From Sulfuritalea sp. (GTDB lineage: Bacteria; Pseudomonadota; Gammaproteobacteria; Burkholderiales; Rhodocyclaceae), in assembly GCA_021738105.1 (NCBI GenBank), contig JAIPCS010000026.1:1-22158 (forward strand): a stretch of 22,158 bases of DNA. The letters run 5' to 3'. Within the stretch, counting starts at the first letter, position 1. Each line of letters opens with the position of its first letter. Of the stretch, positions 7,739 through 14,696 are shown in pieces. Under the pieces are notes generated by a model. It was given only the letters and a program-made list of their open reading frames with translations. It did not search any database and was not told the origin of the DNA. Both the position numbers and the translations under genes were made by a program.

Positions 7739-10333
7739 ATGCGTATCGACAAATTCACGACCAAGTTCCAGCAGGCGCTGGCCGATGCCCAGAGTCTGGC
7801 GGTGGGCAACGATCAGCAGTTCATCGAACCGCAGCACCTGCTGTTGGCGCTGCTCAACCAGGATGACGGCAGCACCACATCCTTGCTGGCGCGCGCCGGG
7901 GTCAATGCCGGCGGGCTGAAGGTGCAACTGGCCAAGGCGCTGGAGCGCATGCCCAAGGTGGAGGGCCACGGCGGCGATGTCAGCATCGGCCGCGATTTGT
8001 CCAATTTGCTCAACATTACCGACAAGGAAGCGCAGAAAGCCGGCGACCAGTTCATCGCCTCGGAGATGTTTTTGCTGGCGCTGACTCAGGACAAAGGCGA
8101 ATGCGGTCGATTGCTGAAAGAGGCCGGATTGAATCGCAAGGCGCTGGAAGAGGCACTGACAGCGGTGCGCGGCGGCGAGAATGTCGATTCACAGGACGCC
8201 GAAGGCCAGCGCGAGGCGCTCAACAAGTATTGCCTCGATCTTACCGAGCGCGCCCGGCAGGGCAAGCTGGACCCGGTGATCGGGCGCGACGACGAGATTC
8301 GCCGCAGCATCCAGATCCTGCAACGCCGCACCAAGAACAACCCGGTGCTGATCGGCGAACCCGGTGTTGGAAAAACAGCGATTGTTGAGGGGCTGGCGCA
8401 GCGCATCGTCAATGGCGAGGTGCCCGAGACGCTGAAAAACAAGCGTGTGCTGGTGCTCGACATGGCCGGCCTGCTGGCCGGTGCCAAGTATCGCGGCGAG
8501 TTCGAGGAACGCTTGAAGGCGGTGCTGAAAGAGGTGGCGCAGGACGAAGGCCGCATCATTCTCTTCATCGACGAAATGCACACCATGGTGGGTGCCGGCA
8601 AGGCCGAGGGGGCCATTGATGCCGGAAATATGCTCAAGCCCGCTCTGGCGCGTGGCGAGCTGCATTGCATCGGGGCGACGACGCTCGACGAATACCGCAA
8701 GTACATCGAGAAGGATGCCGCGCTGGAGCGGCGTTTCCAGAAGGTGCAGGTGGATGAGCCGTCGGTTGAGGCGACCATTGCAATTCTGCGCGGCCTTCAG
8801 GAGCGGTACGAGGTGCACCACGGCGTGGACATTACCGACCCGGCCATCGTCGCGGCAGCAGAACTCTCGCACCGCTACATTACCGACCGCTTTTTGCCGG
8901 ACAAGGCCATCGACTTGATCGACGAGGCGGCGGCGCGCATCAAGATGGAAATCGATTCCAAGCCCGAGGTAATGGACAAGCTCGAGCGGCGCCTGATCCA
9001 GTTGAAGATCGAGAGCGAAGCGGTCAAGAAGGAAAAGGATGAGGCGTCGAAAAAGCGCCTGTTGCTGATCAAGGACGAGATCGACAAGCTCGAGCGCGAA
9101 TACGCCAACCTCGACGAGATCTGGCGCGCCGAGAAGGCGCAGCTGCAGGGCTCGACCCATATCAAGGAAGAGATCGAAAAGCTGCGCGTGGAAATGGCGG
9201 AGCTGCAGCGCAAGGGCGCCTTCGACAAACTCGCCGAACTGCAATACGGCACGCTGCCCAAGCTTGAGGAGCAGTTGAAGGCGGCGGATATGGTGAATGA
9301 AAAAATCGGCTCTGGCGAGACGGGTACGAATCGCTTGCTGCGCACCCAGGTCGGCGCCGAGGAAATCGCCGAAGTGGTGTCACGCGCCACCGGCATCCCG
9401 GTTTCCAAGATGATGCAGGGTGAGCGCGACAAGTTGCTCAAAATGGAAGACAAACTGCACGACCGGGTGGTTGGGCAGGACGAAGCGGTGCGCCTGGTGT
9501 CGGATGCCATCCGCCGTTCGCGCGCCGGCCTGTCAGAAGAAAGCCGGCCCTATGGTTCGTTCCTGTTTCTGGGGCCTACCGGAGTCGGCAAGACCGAACT
9601 GTGCAAGGCACTGGCCGAGTTCCTGTTCGATGCCGAAGACCATCTGATTCGCATCGATATGAGCGAGTTCATGGAGAAGCATTCCGTAGCGCGGCTGATC
9701 GGCGCGCCGCCGGGCTATGTCGGTTATGAGGAAGGCGGTCACCTTACCGAACAGGTACGACGCAAACCCTATTCCGTGATCCTGTTCGACGAAGTCGAGA
9801 AGGCCCACCCGGATGTGTTCAACGTGCTGCTGCAGGTACTCGACGACGGTCGCATGACCGACGGGCAGGGGCGCACCGTGGATTTCAAGAACACGGTGAT
9901 TGTCATGACCTCAAACCTGGGCAGCCAGATGATCCAGCAGATGTCGGGCTCGGACTACCAGGTGGTCAAGATGGCTGTGATGGGAGAGGTGAAGACGCAT
10001 TTCCGTCCGGAGTTTGTGAACCGCATCGACGAGATCGTGGTGTTCCATGCGCTGGACGAAAAGCACATCGCCGGCATTGCGCGCATCCAGTTGCAGTTCC
10101 TGGAAAAACGCATGGCGAAGCTGGACATGACGCTGGAGGTTACCGATGCCGCACTGGCGCAGATCGCCGAGGCGGGCTTCGATCCGGTATTCGGCGCCCG
10201 GCCCCTGAAGCGCGCGATTCAGGAGCGCATCGAGAACCCGCTGTCGCGCTTGATTCTCGATGGCACGGTCGGCGCCAAAGACCGTGTCAAGGTGGATGTC
10301 AGCAAGGGGCAACTCAGCTTCAAAAAGGCTTGA
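7739..10333 (+). CDS. clpB: ATP-dependent disaggregase ClpB (Hsp100)
   Basis: Hexameric AAA+ chaperone of the cytoplasm that, with DnaK, pulls polypeptides out of aggregates after heat stress. 864 residues, close to the usual length. Clp N-domain repeats span about 1-145. The first AAA+ domain has Walker A GEPGVGKT (206-213), pore loop [13 protein letters not shown] and the arginine-finger region ERRFQKV. The coiled-coil M-domain lies about 410-525, rich in Lys/Glu. The second AAA+ domain has Walker A GPTGVGKT (612-619), pore loop GYVGYEEGG and the C-terminal [10 protein letters not shown] motif. GAGG lies 8 bases before the ATG. It is transcribed from the sigma-32 promoter just upstream, and no terminator is seen between it and the toxin-antitoxin genes that follow. 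Confidence 0.98.
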   Translation: MRIDKFTTKFQQALADAQSLAVGNDQQFIEPQHLLLALLNQDDGSTTSLLARAGVNAGGLKVQLAKALERMPKVEGHGGDVSIGRDLSNLLNITDKEAQKAGDQFIASEMFLLALTQDKGECGRLLKEAGLNRKALEEALTAVRGGENVDSQDAEGQREALNKYCLDLTERARQGKLDPVIGRDDEIRRSIQILQRRTKNNPVLIGEPGVGKTAIVEGLAQRIVNGEVPETLKNKRVLVLDMAGLLAGAKYRGEFEERLKAVLKEVAQDEGRIILFIDEMHTMVGAGKAEGAIDAGNMLKPALARGELHCIGATTLDEYRKYIEKDAALERRFQKVQVDEPSVEATIAILRGLQERYEVHHGVDITDPAIVAAAELSHRYITDRFLPDKAIDLIDEAAARIKMEIDSKPEVMDKLERRLIQLKIESEAVKKEKDEASKKRLLLIKDEIDKLEREYANLDEIWRAEKAQLQGSTHIKEEIEKLRVEMAELQRKGAFDKLAELQYGTLPKLEEQLKAADMVNEKIGSGETGTNRLLRTQVGAEEIAEVVSRATGIPVSKMMQGERDKLLKMEDKLHDRVVGQDEAVRLVSDAIRRSRAGLSEESRPYGSFLFLGPTGVGKTELCKALAEFLFDAEDHLIRIDMSEFMEKHSVARLIGAPPGYVGYEEGGHLTEQVRRKPYSVILFDEVEKAHPDVFNVLLQVLDDGRMTDGQGRTVDFKNTVIVMTSNLGSQMIQQMSGSDYQVVKMAVMGEVKTHFRPEFVNRIDEIVVFHALDEKHIAGIARIQLQFLEKRMAKLDMTLEVTDAALAQIAEAGFDPVFGARPLKRAIQERIENPLSRLILDGTVGAKDRVKVDVSKGQLSFKKA

Positions 10334-10348
10334 AACCGGCACGGCTCG

Positions 10349-10379
10349 GGCGTAGTATAACAACCGTTATAACTACGCC
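10349..10379. promoter_or_regulatory. Palindromic operator of the toxin-antitoxin operon
   Basis: A 31-base dyad: GGCGTAGT (10349-10356) and ACTACGCC (10372-10379) as perfect outer arms, with ATAAC and GTTAT as inner arms around AACC and one unpaired A. TATAAC and TTATAA inside it can serve as -10 boxes. It lies 15 bases after the clpB stop and 10 bases before the antitoxin ATG, the expected place for autorepression by an AbrB-type antitoxin. Confidence 0.65.
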
Positions 10380-10389
10380 GGAGCCTGCC

Positions 10390-10614
10390 ATGCACGTCCT
10401 CAAACTCACCCAGATCGGTAATTCCGTCGGCGTCATCCTGCCCAAGGAGGTGCTCGCCAACTTGAAAGTTGAGAAAGGCGAGTCAGTTTTTTTAACTGAA
10501 ACGCCCGAAGGCTACGTTGTCACGCCCTATGACCCGGCGCTCGAAGAACAGATGACAGCCGGTCGTGATTTCATGCGCGAGTTTCGCGATACTTTTCACG
10601 CATTGGCCAAATGA
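10390..10614 (+). CDS. AbrB/MazE-family antitoxin
   Basis: 74 residues. The N-terminal half (about 1-45) reads as a swapped-hairpin AbrB/MazE DNA-binding fold: LKLTQIGNSVGVILPKEVL followed by LKVEKGESVFL. The C-terminal third is acidic and helical and would be the toxin-binding segment. The ATG at 10390 is preferred over an in-frame one at 10330 because GGAG lies 6 bases before it and the upstream codons run through the operator. The stop overlaps the toxin start in an ATGA, the usual coupling for such pairs. It probably represses its own promoter at the adjacent palindrome and neutralises the Doc-like protein. Confidence 0.85.
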   Translation: MHVLKLTQIGNSVGVILPKEVLANLKVEKGESVFLTETPEGYVVTPYDPALEEQMTAGRDFMREFRDTFHALAK

Positions 10615-11000
10615 ACTGGCGCTGGATCGACAAGCAGGCGCTGCTGCTCCTGCATGGCGAGAGCCTGGCCGAACACGGTGGCGCCGCGGGAATGCGTGAT
10701 GAAGGGTTGCTCGATTCCGTGCTGGCGCGTGCGAAGAACCATGCGGCCTATGGAGAGCCGGACGTGGCAGAGTTGGCGGCGGCCTATGGTTGCGGAATAT
10801 CACAGAATCATCCATTTGTTGATGGCAACAAGCGGGCCGCGTTTCTTTCTGTCGGTTTGTTCCTGGCGCTGAATGGCTATCGCCTCGTCGCGACTCAGGC
10901 GGAAGCGACTCTTGTGGTCCTGTCCCTCGCCGCCGGCGAACTCGAAGAAGCCGAGTTCGCCGCCTGGCTGCGCGAGCATCTGGTGCCGCGCAAGACCTGA
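10611..11000 (+). CDS. Doc/Fic-family toxin (death-on-curing type)
   Basis: 129 residues, the size of phage P1 Doc. The Fic core motif is HPFVDGNKRAAF with H67 as the catalytic His. The Lys-Arg after Asn (NKR rather than NGR) is the Doc arrangement, associated with phosphorylation of EF-Tu and translation arrest rather than AMPylation; applying that here is inference. The preceding region AGMRDEGLLDSVL and YGEPDVAELAAAYGCGI is also typical of Doc. No separate inhibitory helix is visible, so control must come from the antitoxin encoded just upstream, with which it shares a 4-base ATGA overlap. It ends 6 bases from a convergent gene. Confidence 0.88.
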   Translation: MNWRWIDKQALLLLHGESLAEHGGAAGMRDEGLLDSVLARAKNHAAYGEPDVAELAAAYGCGISQNHPFVDGNKRAAFLSVGLFLALNGYRLVATQAEATLVVLSLAAGELEEAEFAAWLREHLVPRKT

Positions 11001-11006
11001 ACACTG

Positions 11007-11732
11007 TCAGCCGCGTTGACCGTTGTTCCGGCTTCGCTGCGCGCCCATATGTCGACCGTTGTTTTGCTGCGAGTTGCCGAAGTGATTGCCACTGTTTTGC
11101 GAGCGGCCCGGCGCTTGCCAACTCACGTTGCGTGAGGGATTTGAGCGGGCTCCCGGAGCCTGCTGGCGATGCTCGCTGCGTACCTCACGCCGGTCTTGAC
11201 GGTGTTCGCTGCGGGCTTCACGCCTGTCCTGGCGATGCTCTACCCGTGAGCTTCTGTCGCTCCGATCCGAACGCCCGGCGTGCCGGTCCTGACGATGGTC
11301 CGTGCGGTTCTGGCGCAGGTCCTGCCGACGTTCCTGCTTATCCTGACGTAGCTCGGCTCTATCCTGTCGGCGTTCCTGCTTGTCTTGTTTCAACTCGGCC
11401 CGATCCTGGCGGATTTCCCGCTTGTCGTTGCGGATTTCCTTGCGTTCGTTGCGAACGCCGGCGATGTCGCCCTGGGCCTTGGCGCGCTGCAAGTCGGCGC
11501 GGTCGCCGGCCAGTTCGCGATAGTCGCGGCGGAGTTCTTGCTTGTCTTGCCGAACCTCACGATTATCCTGACGAATTTCGCGCCGGTCCTCGCGAATTTC
11601 ACGGTTGTCCTGACGTATTTCGCCACGCGGGTTCCGTTCGTCTGCGTCCTGGGCATGAGTCGTCGGCGCGAATACGGCCAGGGCGAGCAGAGAGGTGGCG
11701 ATCATGCTGAGTTGCCGGGTTTTTACGTTCAT
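11007..11732 (-). CDS. Secreted charged heptad-repeat protein, function unknown
   Basis: 241 residues. A signal peptide (about 1-27, charged start, hydrophobic core SLLALAVFA, THA before the likely cut) indicates export. The mature part is extremely rich in Arg, Asp, Gln and Glu. Seven-residue units of the form x-E-[ILVR]-R-x-D-x run from 37 to 78 and from 98 to 146, with Asp in the sixth place of every unit (D42 to D77, then D103 to D145). A 19-residue break separates the blocks. Two 11-residue units RQDRREARSEH and RQDRREVRSEH follow at 167-188, then a tail rich in Asn, Gln, Gly, Ser and Arg. With only one hydrophobic residue per heptad it may form a long charged helix rather than a buried coiled coil. 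AGGAG lies 6 bases before the ATG. I do not recognise a characterised family. Confidence 0.75.
   Translation of the reverse strand: MNVKTRQLSMIATSLLALAVFAPTTHAQDADERNPRGEIRQDNREIREDRREIRQDNREVRQDKQELRRDYRELAGDRADLQRAKAQGDIAGVRNERKEIRNDKREIRQDRAELKQDKQERRQDRAELRQDKQERRQDLRQNRTDHRQDRHAGRSDRSDRSSRVEHRQDRREARSEHRQDRREVRSEHRQQAPGARSNPSRNVSWQAPGRSQNSGNHFGNSQQNNGRHMGAQRSRNNGQRG
11295..11441 (-). repeat. Second heptad-repeat block of the secreted protein
   Basis: Codes for residues 98-146, seven consecutive 7-residue units (21 bases each) including near-identical copies of AELRQDK and QERRQDR. The period is exact and continues in phase through the block. Confidence 0.7.
11499..11624 (-). repeat. First heptad-repeat block of the secreted protein
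   Basis: Codes for residues 37-78, six consecutive 21-base units such as REIRQDN, REIREDR and REVRQDK. It is out of phase with the second block because of the 19-residue insert at 79-97. Confidence 0.7.
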
Positions 11733-11866
11733 GGTGTTCTCCTCATCGGTTGGCGGGTGGCGCCGATGCGCTGCCCTTGGTCCGCAAGATAGAGGGACCG
11801 TTCGCCCGAATCTGTAATCGAGTGTCAGCAGATGTTTCAGCCATTGATATCGGGTAGCATTGTTTT

Positions 11867-13102
11867 ATGAACATCAAATCCTCCGTCCGTGCCGATGCTG
11901 CAGTGATTGCGCTGGTTGGCGTGGCTCACGCCACCTCGCATTTGTTTCATCTTTTGTTACCTCCGCTGTTTCCGCTCTTGATGCCCGACTTCGGTTTTGG
12001 CTACACCGAGGCCGGATTTCTGATGACCGTGTTCTTCACCATTTCCGGTCTCGGCCAGGCCTTTGCCGGGATACTGGTCGATCGCTACGGCGCGCGTCGC
12101 GTGTTGATGGCTGGAGTGAGCCTGCTGGCGGCGTCCGGTGTGGCGCTGGCGGTGGCGCTCAACTATCCGATGCTGCTGCTGGCGGCGGCACTCGCCGGGC
12201 TGGGCAATGCCGTTTTTCATCCTTCGGATTTTTCGCTGCTCAACAAGAAAGTGTCGCCGCCTCGTCTGGGTCACGCATTTTCGGTTCATGGCTTGTCGGG
12301 CAATCTTGGCTGGGCCCTTGGCGCGACAATATCGGGGATGGCGCTGGCTATGGGAAACTGGCGAATCGCCGGAGTGGTGGCCGCAGCGGTGGCGGTGGCT
12401 TCAGTGGTGGCGTTACGGCTCGCTCGACCGCTGCTGGATGACGACATGCCAAAAGTCGGCGCTGGCGAGACGGCAGTCGGCGCGACTTTTGCCTTTCTGG
12501 GCACACCGGTGATCTGGCTGGCGTTTGCCTTCTTTCTGTTGATTACCGCCGCGTTTGGTGGCTTGCAGAGTTTTTCCGCACCGGTGCTGGGCGTGATCTA
12601 CGGAATTTCTGCCGCTGCGGGTGTGGCGGCATTGACAGGCTATTTGCTGGGGTCGGCGGCCGGCATGGTGGTCGGTGGCTTTGTCGCGGCAAAAGTCGAA
12701 GCGCATGAGCGTGCGGTCGGTGCCGCGCTGGTCGGGTCGGCAGTGTTCGCGTCGATACTGGCGACCGGTCTGCCTCCCGCCTGGAGCGTATTGCCCCTGA
12801 TGGTCGGCATCGGCATCGGCGTGGGCCTGGCCGGACCCTCGCGCGATTTGCTGGTGCGCCGTGTCGCTACCGATTCGCTGGTCGGAGGCAATGCCTCGCC
12901 GGCATTCGGCCGGGTTTACGGCTTTGTTTATTCCGGGCTCGATGTGGGTCTTGCCATGGGCCCGCTGGCCTTTGGCATGTTGCTTGATGCCGGCGGTCGC
13001 AACGGCGTATTGCCCGGCGTGGCGCTGCTTCAGATAATGGCGGTGCTGACGGTATTGGCCATGGGGCGGAAACCGGCCCGGCCGGTGCCTATAGCTGCTT
13101 AG
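11867..13102 (+). CDS. Major facilitator superfamily transporter
   Basis: 411 residues, almost entirely hydrophobic, with about 12 membrane helices in two halves. The loop after helix 2 has the MFS motif-A remnant GILVDRYGARR. The first half carries HATSHLFHLLLPPLFPLL and GLGNAVFHPSDFSLL, a pattern I associate with the fosmidomycin-resistance (Fsr)-like branch of drug/solute exporters; the substrate here is unknown. No clear Shine-Dalgarno sequence precedes the ATG at 11867, but helix 1 begins soon after it and there is no better start. The 3' end overlaps the convergent acyl-CoA ligase gene by 14 bases. Confidence 0.88.
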   Translation: MNIKSSVRADAAVIALVGVAHATSHLFHLLLPPLFPLLMPDFGFGYTEAGFLMTVFFTISGLGQAFAGILVDRYGARRVLMAGVSLLAASGVALAVALNYPMLLLAAALAGLGNAVFHPSDFSLLNKKVSPPRLGHAFSVHGLSGNLGWALGATISGMALAMGNWRIAGVVAAAVAVASVVALRLARPLLDDDMPKVGAGETAVGATFAFLGTPVIWLAFAFFLLITAAFGGLQSFSAPVLGVIYGISAAAGVAALTGYLLGSAAGMVVGGFVAAKVEAHERAVGAALVGSAVFASILATGLPPAWSVLPLMVGIGIGVGLAGPSRDLLVRRVATDSLVGGNASPAFGRVYGFVYSGLDVGLAMGPLAFGMLLDAGGRNGVLPGVALLQIMAVLTVLAMGRKPARPVPIAA

Positions 13103-14624
13103 ATCGTCCGGCCCAGTAGGGATCGCGCAGTTCGCGCTTCAGTGTCTTGCCGGCCGCATTGCGCGGAAAGCTCGGCAGAATGACAACGGCACTAACTCTC
13201 TGATAGCGCGCTGCAACGCGCTGGTTGATCCAGTCGCGCAACTGGTCTGCCGTAGTGTGAGAGCCGAGTTTTAAGACTACCGCGGCAAGTGGCGTTTCGC
13301 CCCAGGTTTCGTGGGGAATGCCGAACACCGCGACTTCAGCCACATCGGGATGGGCAGAGGCGATTTCCTCGACATCGCGCGGATAGACCTTTACCCCGCC
13401 CGAATCGATCATGTCTTTCTTGCGATCGACCAGATAAAGATATCCTTCGTCGTCCAGATAACCGATGTCGCCGCTGTATACCCATCCATCGCCCAAGGTT
13501 TCGGCCGTGAGATCCGGTTTGCCCCAGTAGCCTTGCATGACGAAAGGACCGCGGCCGACAATCTCTCCCGGCTCTCCCGGTGGCAGATCCTTGCCGGCTT
13601 CGTCGACGATACGAACCGCACTGAATGGAGGCGGGCAGCCCACCGAACCGGCCTTGCGGATGGAATCGGTCTTGTCGAGAATGGTGATGAAGCCTTCCGT
13701 CAAACCGTAAAGTTCGTGGAAGCGGCCAGGCAGGAGCTGGTTAAGCTGGTCTTTTCGCGACTGCGCCAGGGGCGCGCCGAGCGAGAGAATCATTTGCAGT
13801 GAGGCAAGTTTTTCGGCATTGAATTCGGGTGCATCCAGCAGGGCGATGATCTGCGCAGGCACCACCATGATGTGAGTGACTTTTTCTGCGGCTATGGTCT
13901 CGATCATTGCCGCAGCATCGAACTGACGGTGCAGGATGTAGGTGGCGCCGAGATGAAACGCCGGCATCAGCGTGACGAAGGCACCGTTGAATACGATCGC
14001 GCCAGCGTGCAGTACCACCGATTCGGGCGTCATGCGCCAGGCTGCGCCCAGCAGCAGCGCATACATCGAGCGTACTCGGTGGCTGTGCATGATGCCCTTG
14101 GGCAGGCCTGTAGTGCCCGAGCTGTACATGATGTTGATCAGATCGTCGGCGGTGACTTCGGCCGAGGGCGGCTCGCTGTCGGGCGCGGCAGCGGTCAGCG
14201 CGGCATAGTTTTCCCAGGGAGCGCTATCGCCGTCGATCAGTAGCACGCGTGCCGCGGATAGCGTTGTCAGTTCCGGCAATACGCCTTCGACCACGGGCAG
14301 CAGACTTTGCTGGGTGACGAGGCAGACGGCGCCTGCGTCGTTGATCAGATTGGACAGTCCCACGCCCGTCAGGAGCGGTGACAGGGGCACCGCCACGGCG
14401 CCGATTTTGGCGCAGGCCCAGTAGAGTTCCAACAGTTCCAGGGTGTTGGGCAGCAGCGCGGCAACGCGCTCGCCTTTTGCCACCCCCAACCCGAGCAGCA
14501 TATGTGCCGTTCGATTGACCCTGGCATTGAAGCTACGATAATCCAGGCGCTGATCGTCGAAAACCACGGCAGTGGCGAGGGGACGATAGCGCGCGTGATG
14601 TGCAAGCAGGGATGAAAGTTCCAT
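13089..14624 (-). CDS. AMP-forming acyl-CoA synthetase (ANL superfamily)
   Basis: Activates a carboxylic acid with ATP to an acyl-adenylate and transfers it to CoA. 511 residues with all core motifs: P-loop-like YSSGTTGLPKG from Y167, HELYGLTEG (A5), VYSGDIGYLDDEG (A7), DMIDSGGVKVYPRDVEE (hinge, A8), and the C-terminal NAAGKTLKRELR with the adenylation Lys K493. The substrate (fatty, aromatic or other acid) cannot be told from sequence. The ATG at 14624 lacks a clear Shine-Dalgarno sequence but matches the usual N-terminus of the family. It is the last gene of a five-gene co-directional block. K493 sits in the sequence context that Pat-type acetyltransferases modify in related enzymes, and a Pat homologue is encoded upstream. 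Confidence 0.93.
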   Translation of the reverse strand: MELSSLLAHHARYRPLATAVVFDDQRLDYRSFNARVNRTAHMLLGLGVAKGERVAALLPNTLELLELYWACAKIGAVAVPLSPLLTGVGLSNLINDAGAVCLVTQQSLLPVVEGVLPELTTLSAARVLLIDGDSAPWENYAALTAAAPDSEPPSAEVTADDLINIMYSSGTTGLPKGIMHSHRVRSMYALLLGAAWRMTPESVVLHAGAIVFNGAFVTLMPAFHLGATYILHRQFDAAAMIETIAAEKVTHIMVVPAQIIALLDAPEFNAEKLASLQMILSLGAPLAQSRKDQLNQLLPGRFHELYGLTEGFITILDKTDSIRKAGSVGCPPPFSAVRIVDEAGKDLPPGEPGEIVGRGPFVMQGYWGKPDLTAETLGDGWVYSGDIGYLDDEGYLYLVDRKKDMIDSGGVKVYPRDVEEIASAHPDVAEVAVFGIPHETWGETPLAAVVLKLGSHTTADQLRDWINQRVAARYQRVSAVVILPSFPRNAAGKTLKRELRDPYWAGRSKQL

Positions 14625-14696
14625 CGTCAGGTTCGGCTTTGTTGTCTGGTCATTAAGCTACATGGCCTCAGTCAAAAAAAGGCAGCCGCTTTTCAA
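14625..14696 (-). other. 72-base gap between cyclase and acyl-CoA ligase
   Basis: In the transcribed sense this holds AAAAGCGGCTGCC followed by seven T, a possible but weak intrinsic terminator (short A-T stem with a bulge). No good promoter for the ligase stands out, so read-through from the cyclase gene is plausible. Confidence 0.3.

Noticed and set aside
8189..9244. A 351-codon minus-strand frame inside clpB
   Set aside because: Antisense shadow of a highly conserved gene, with no motif of its own.
11295..11624. Tandem DNA repeats mistaken for a CRISPR array
   Set aside because: The units are 21 bases, contiguous with no unique spacers, and explained by heptad codons of a secreted protein.
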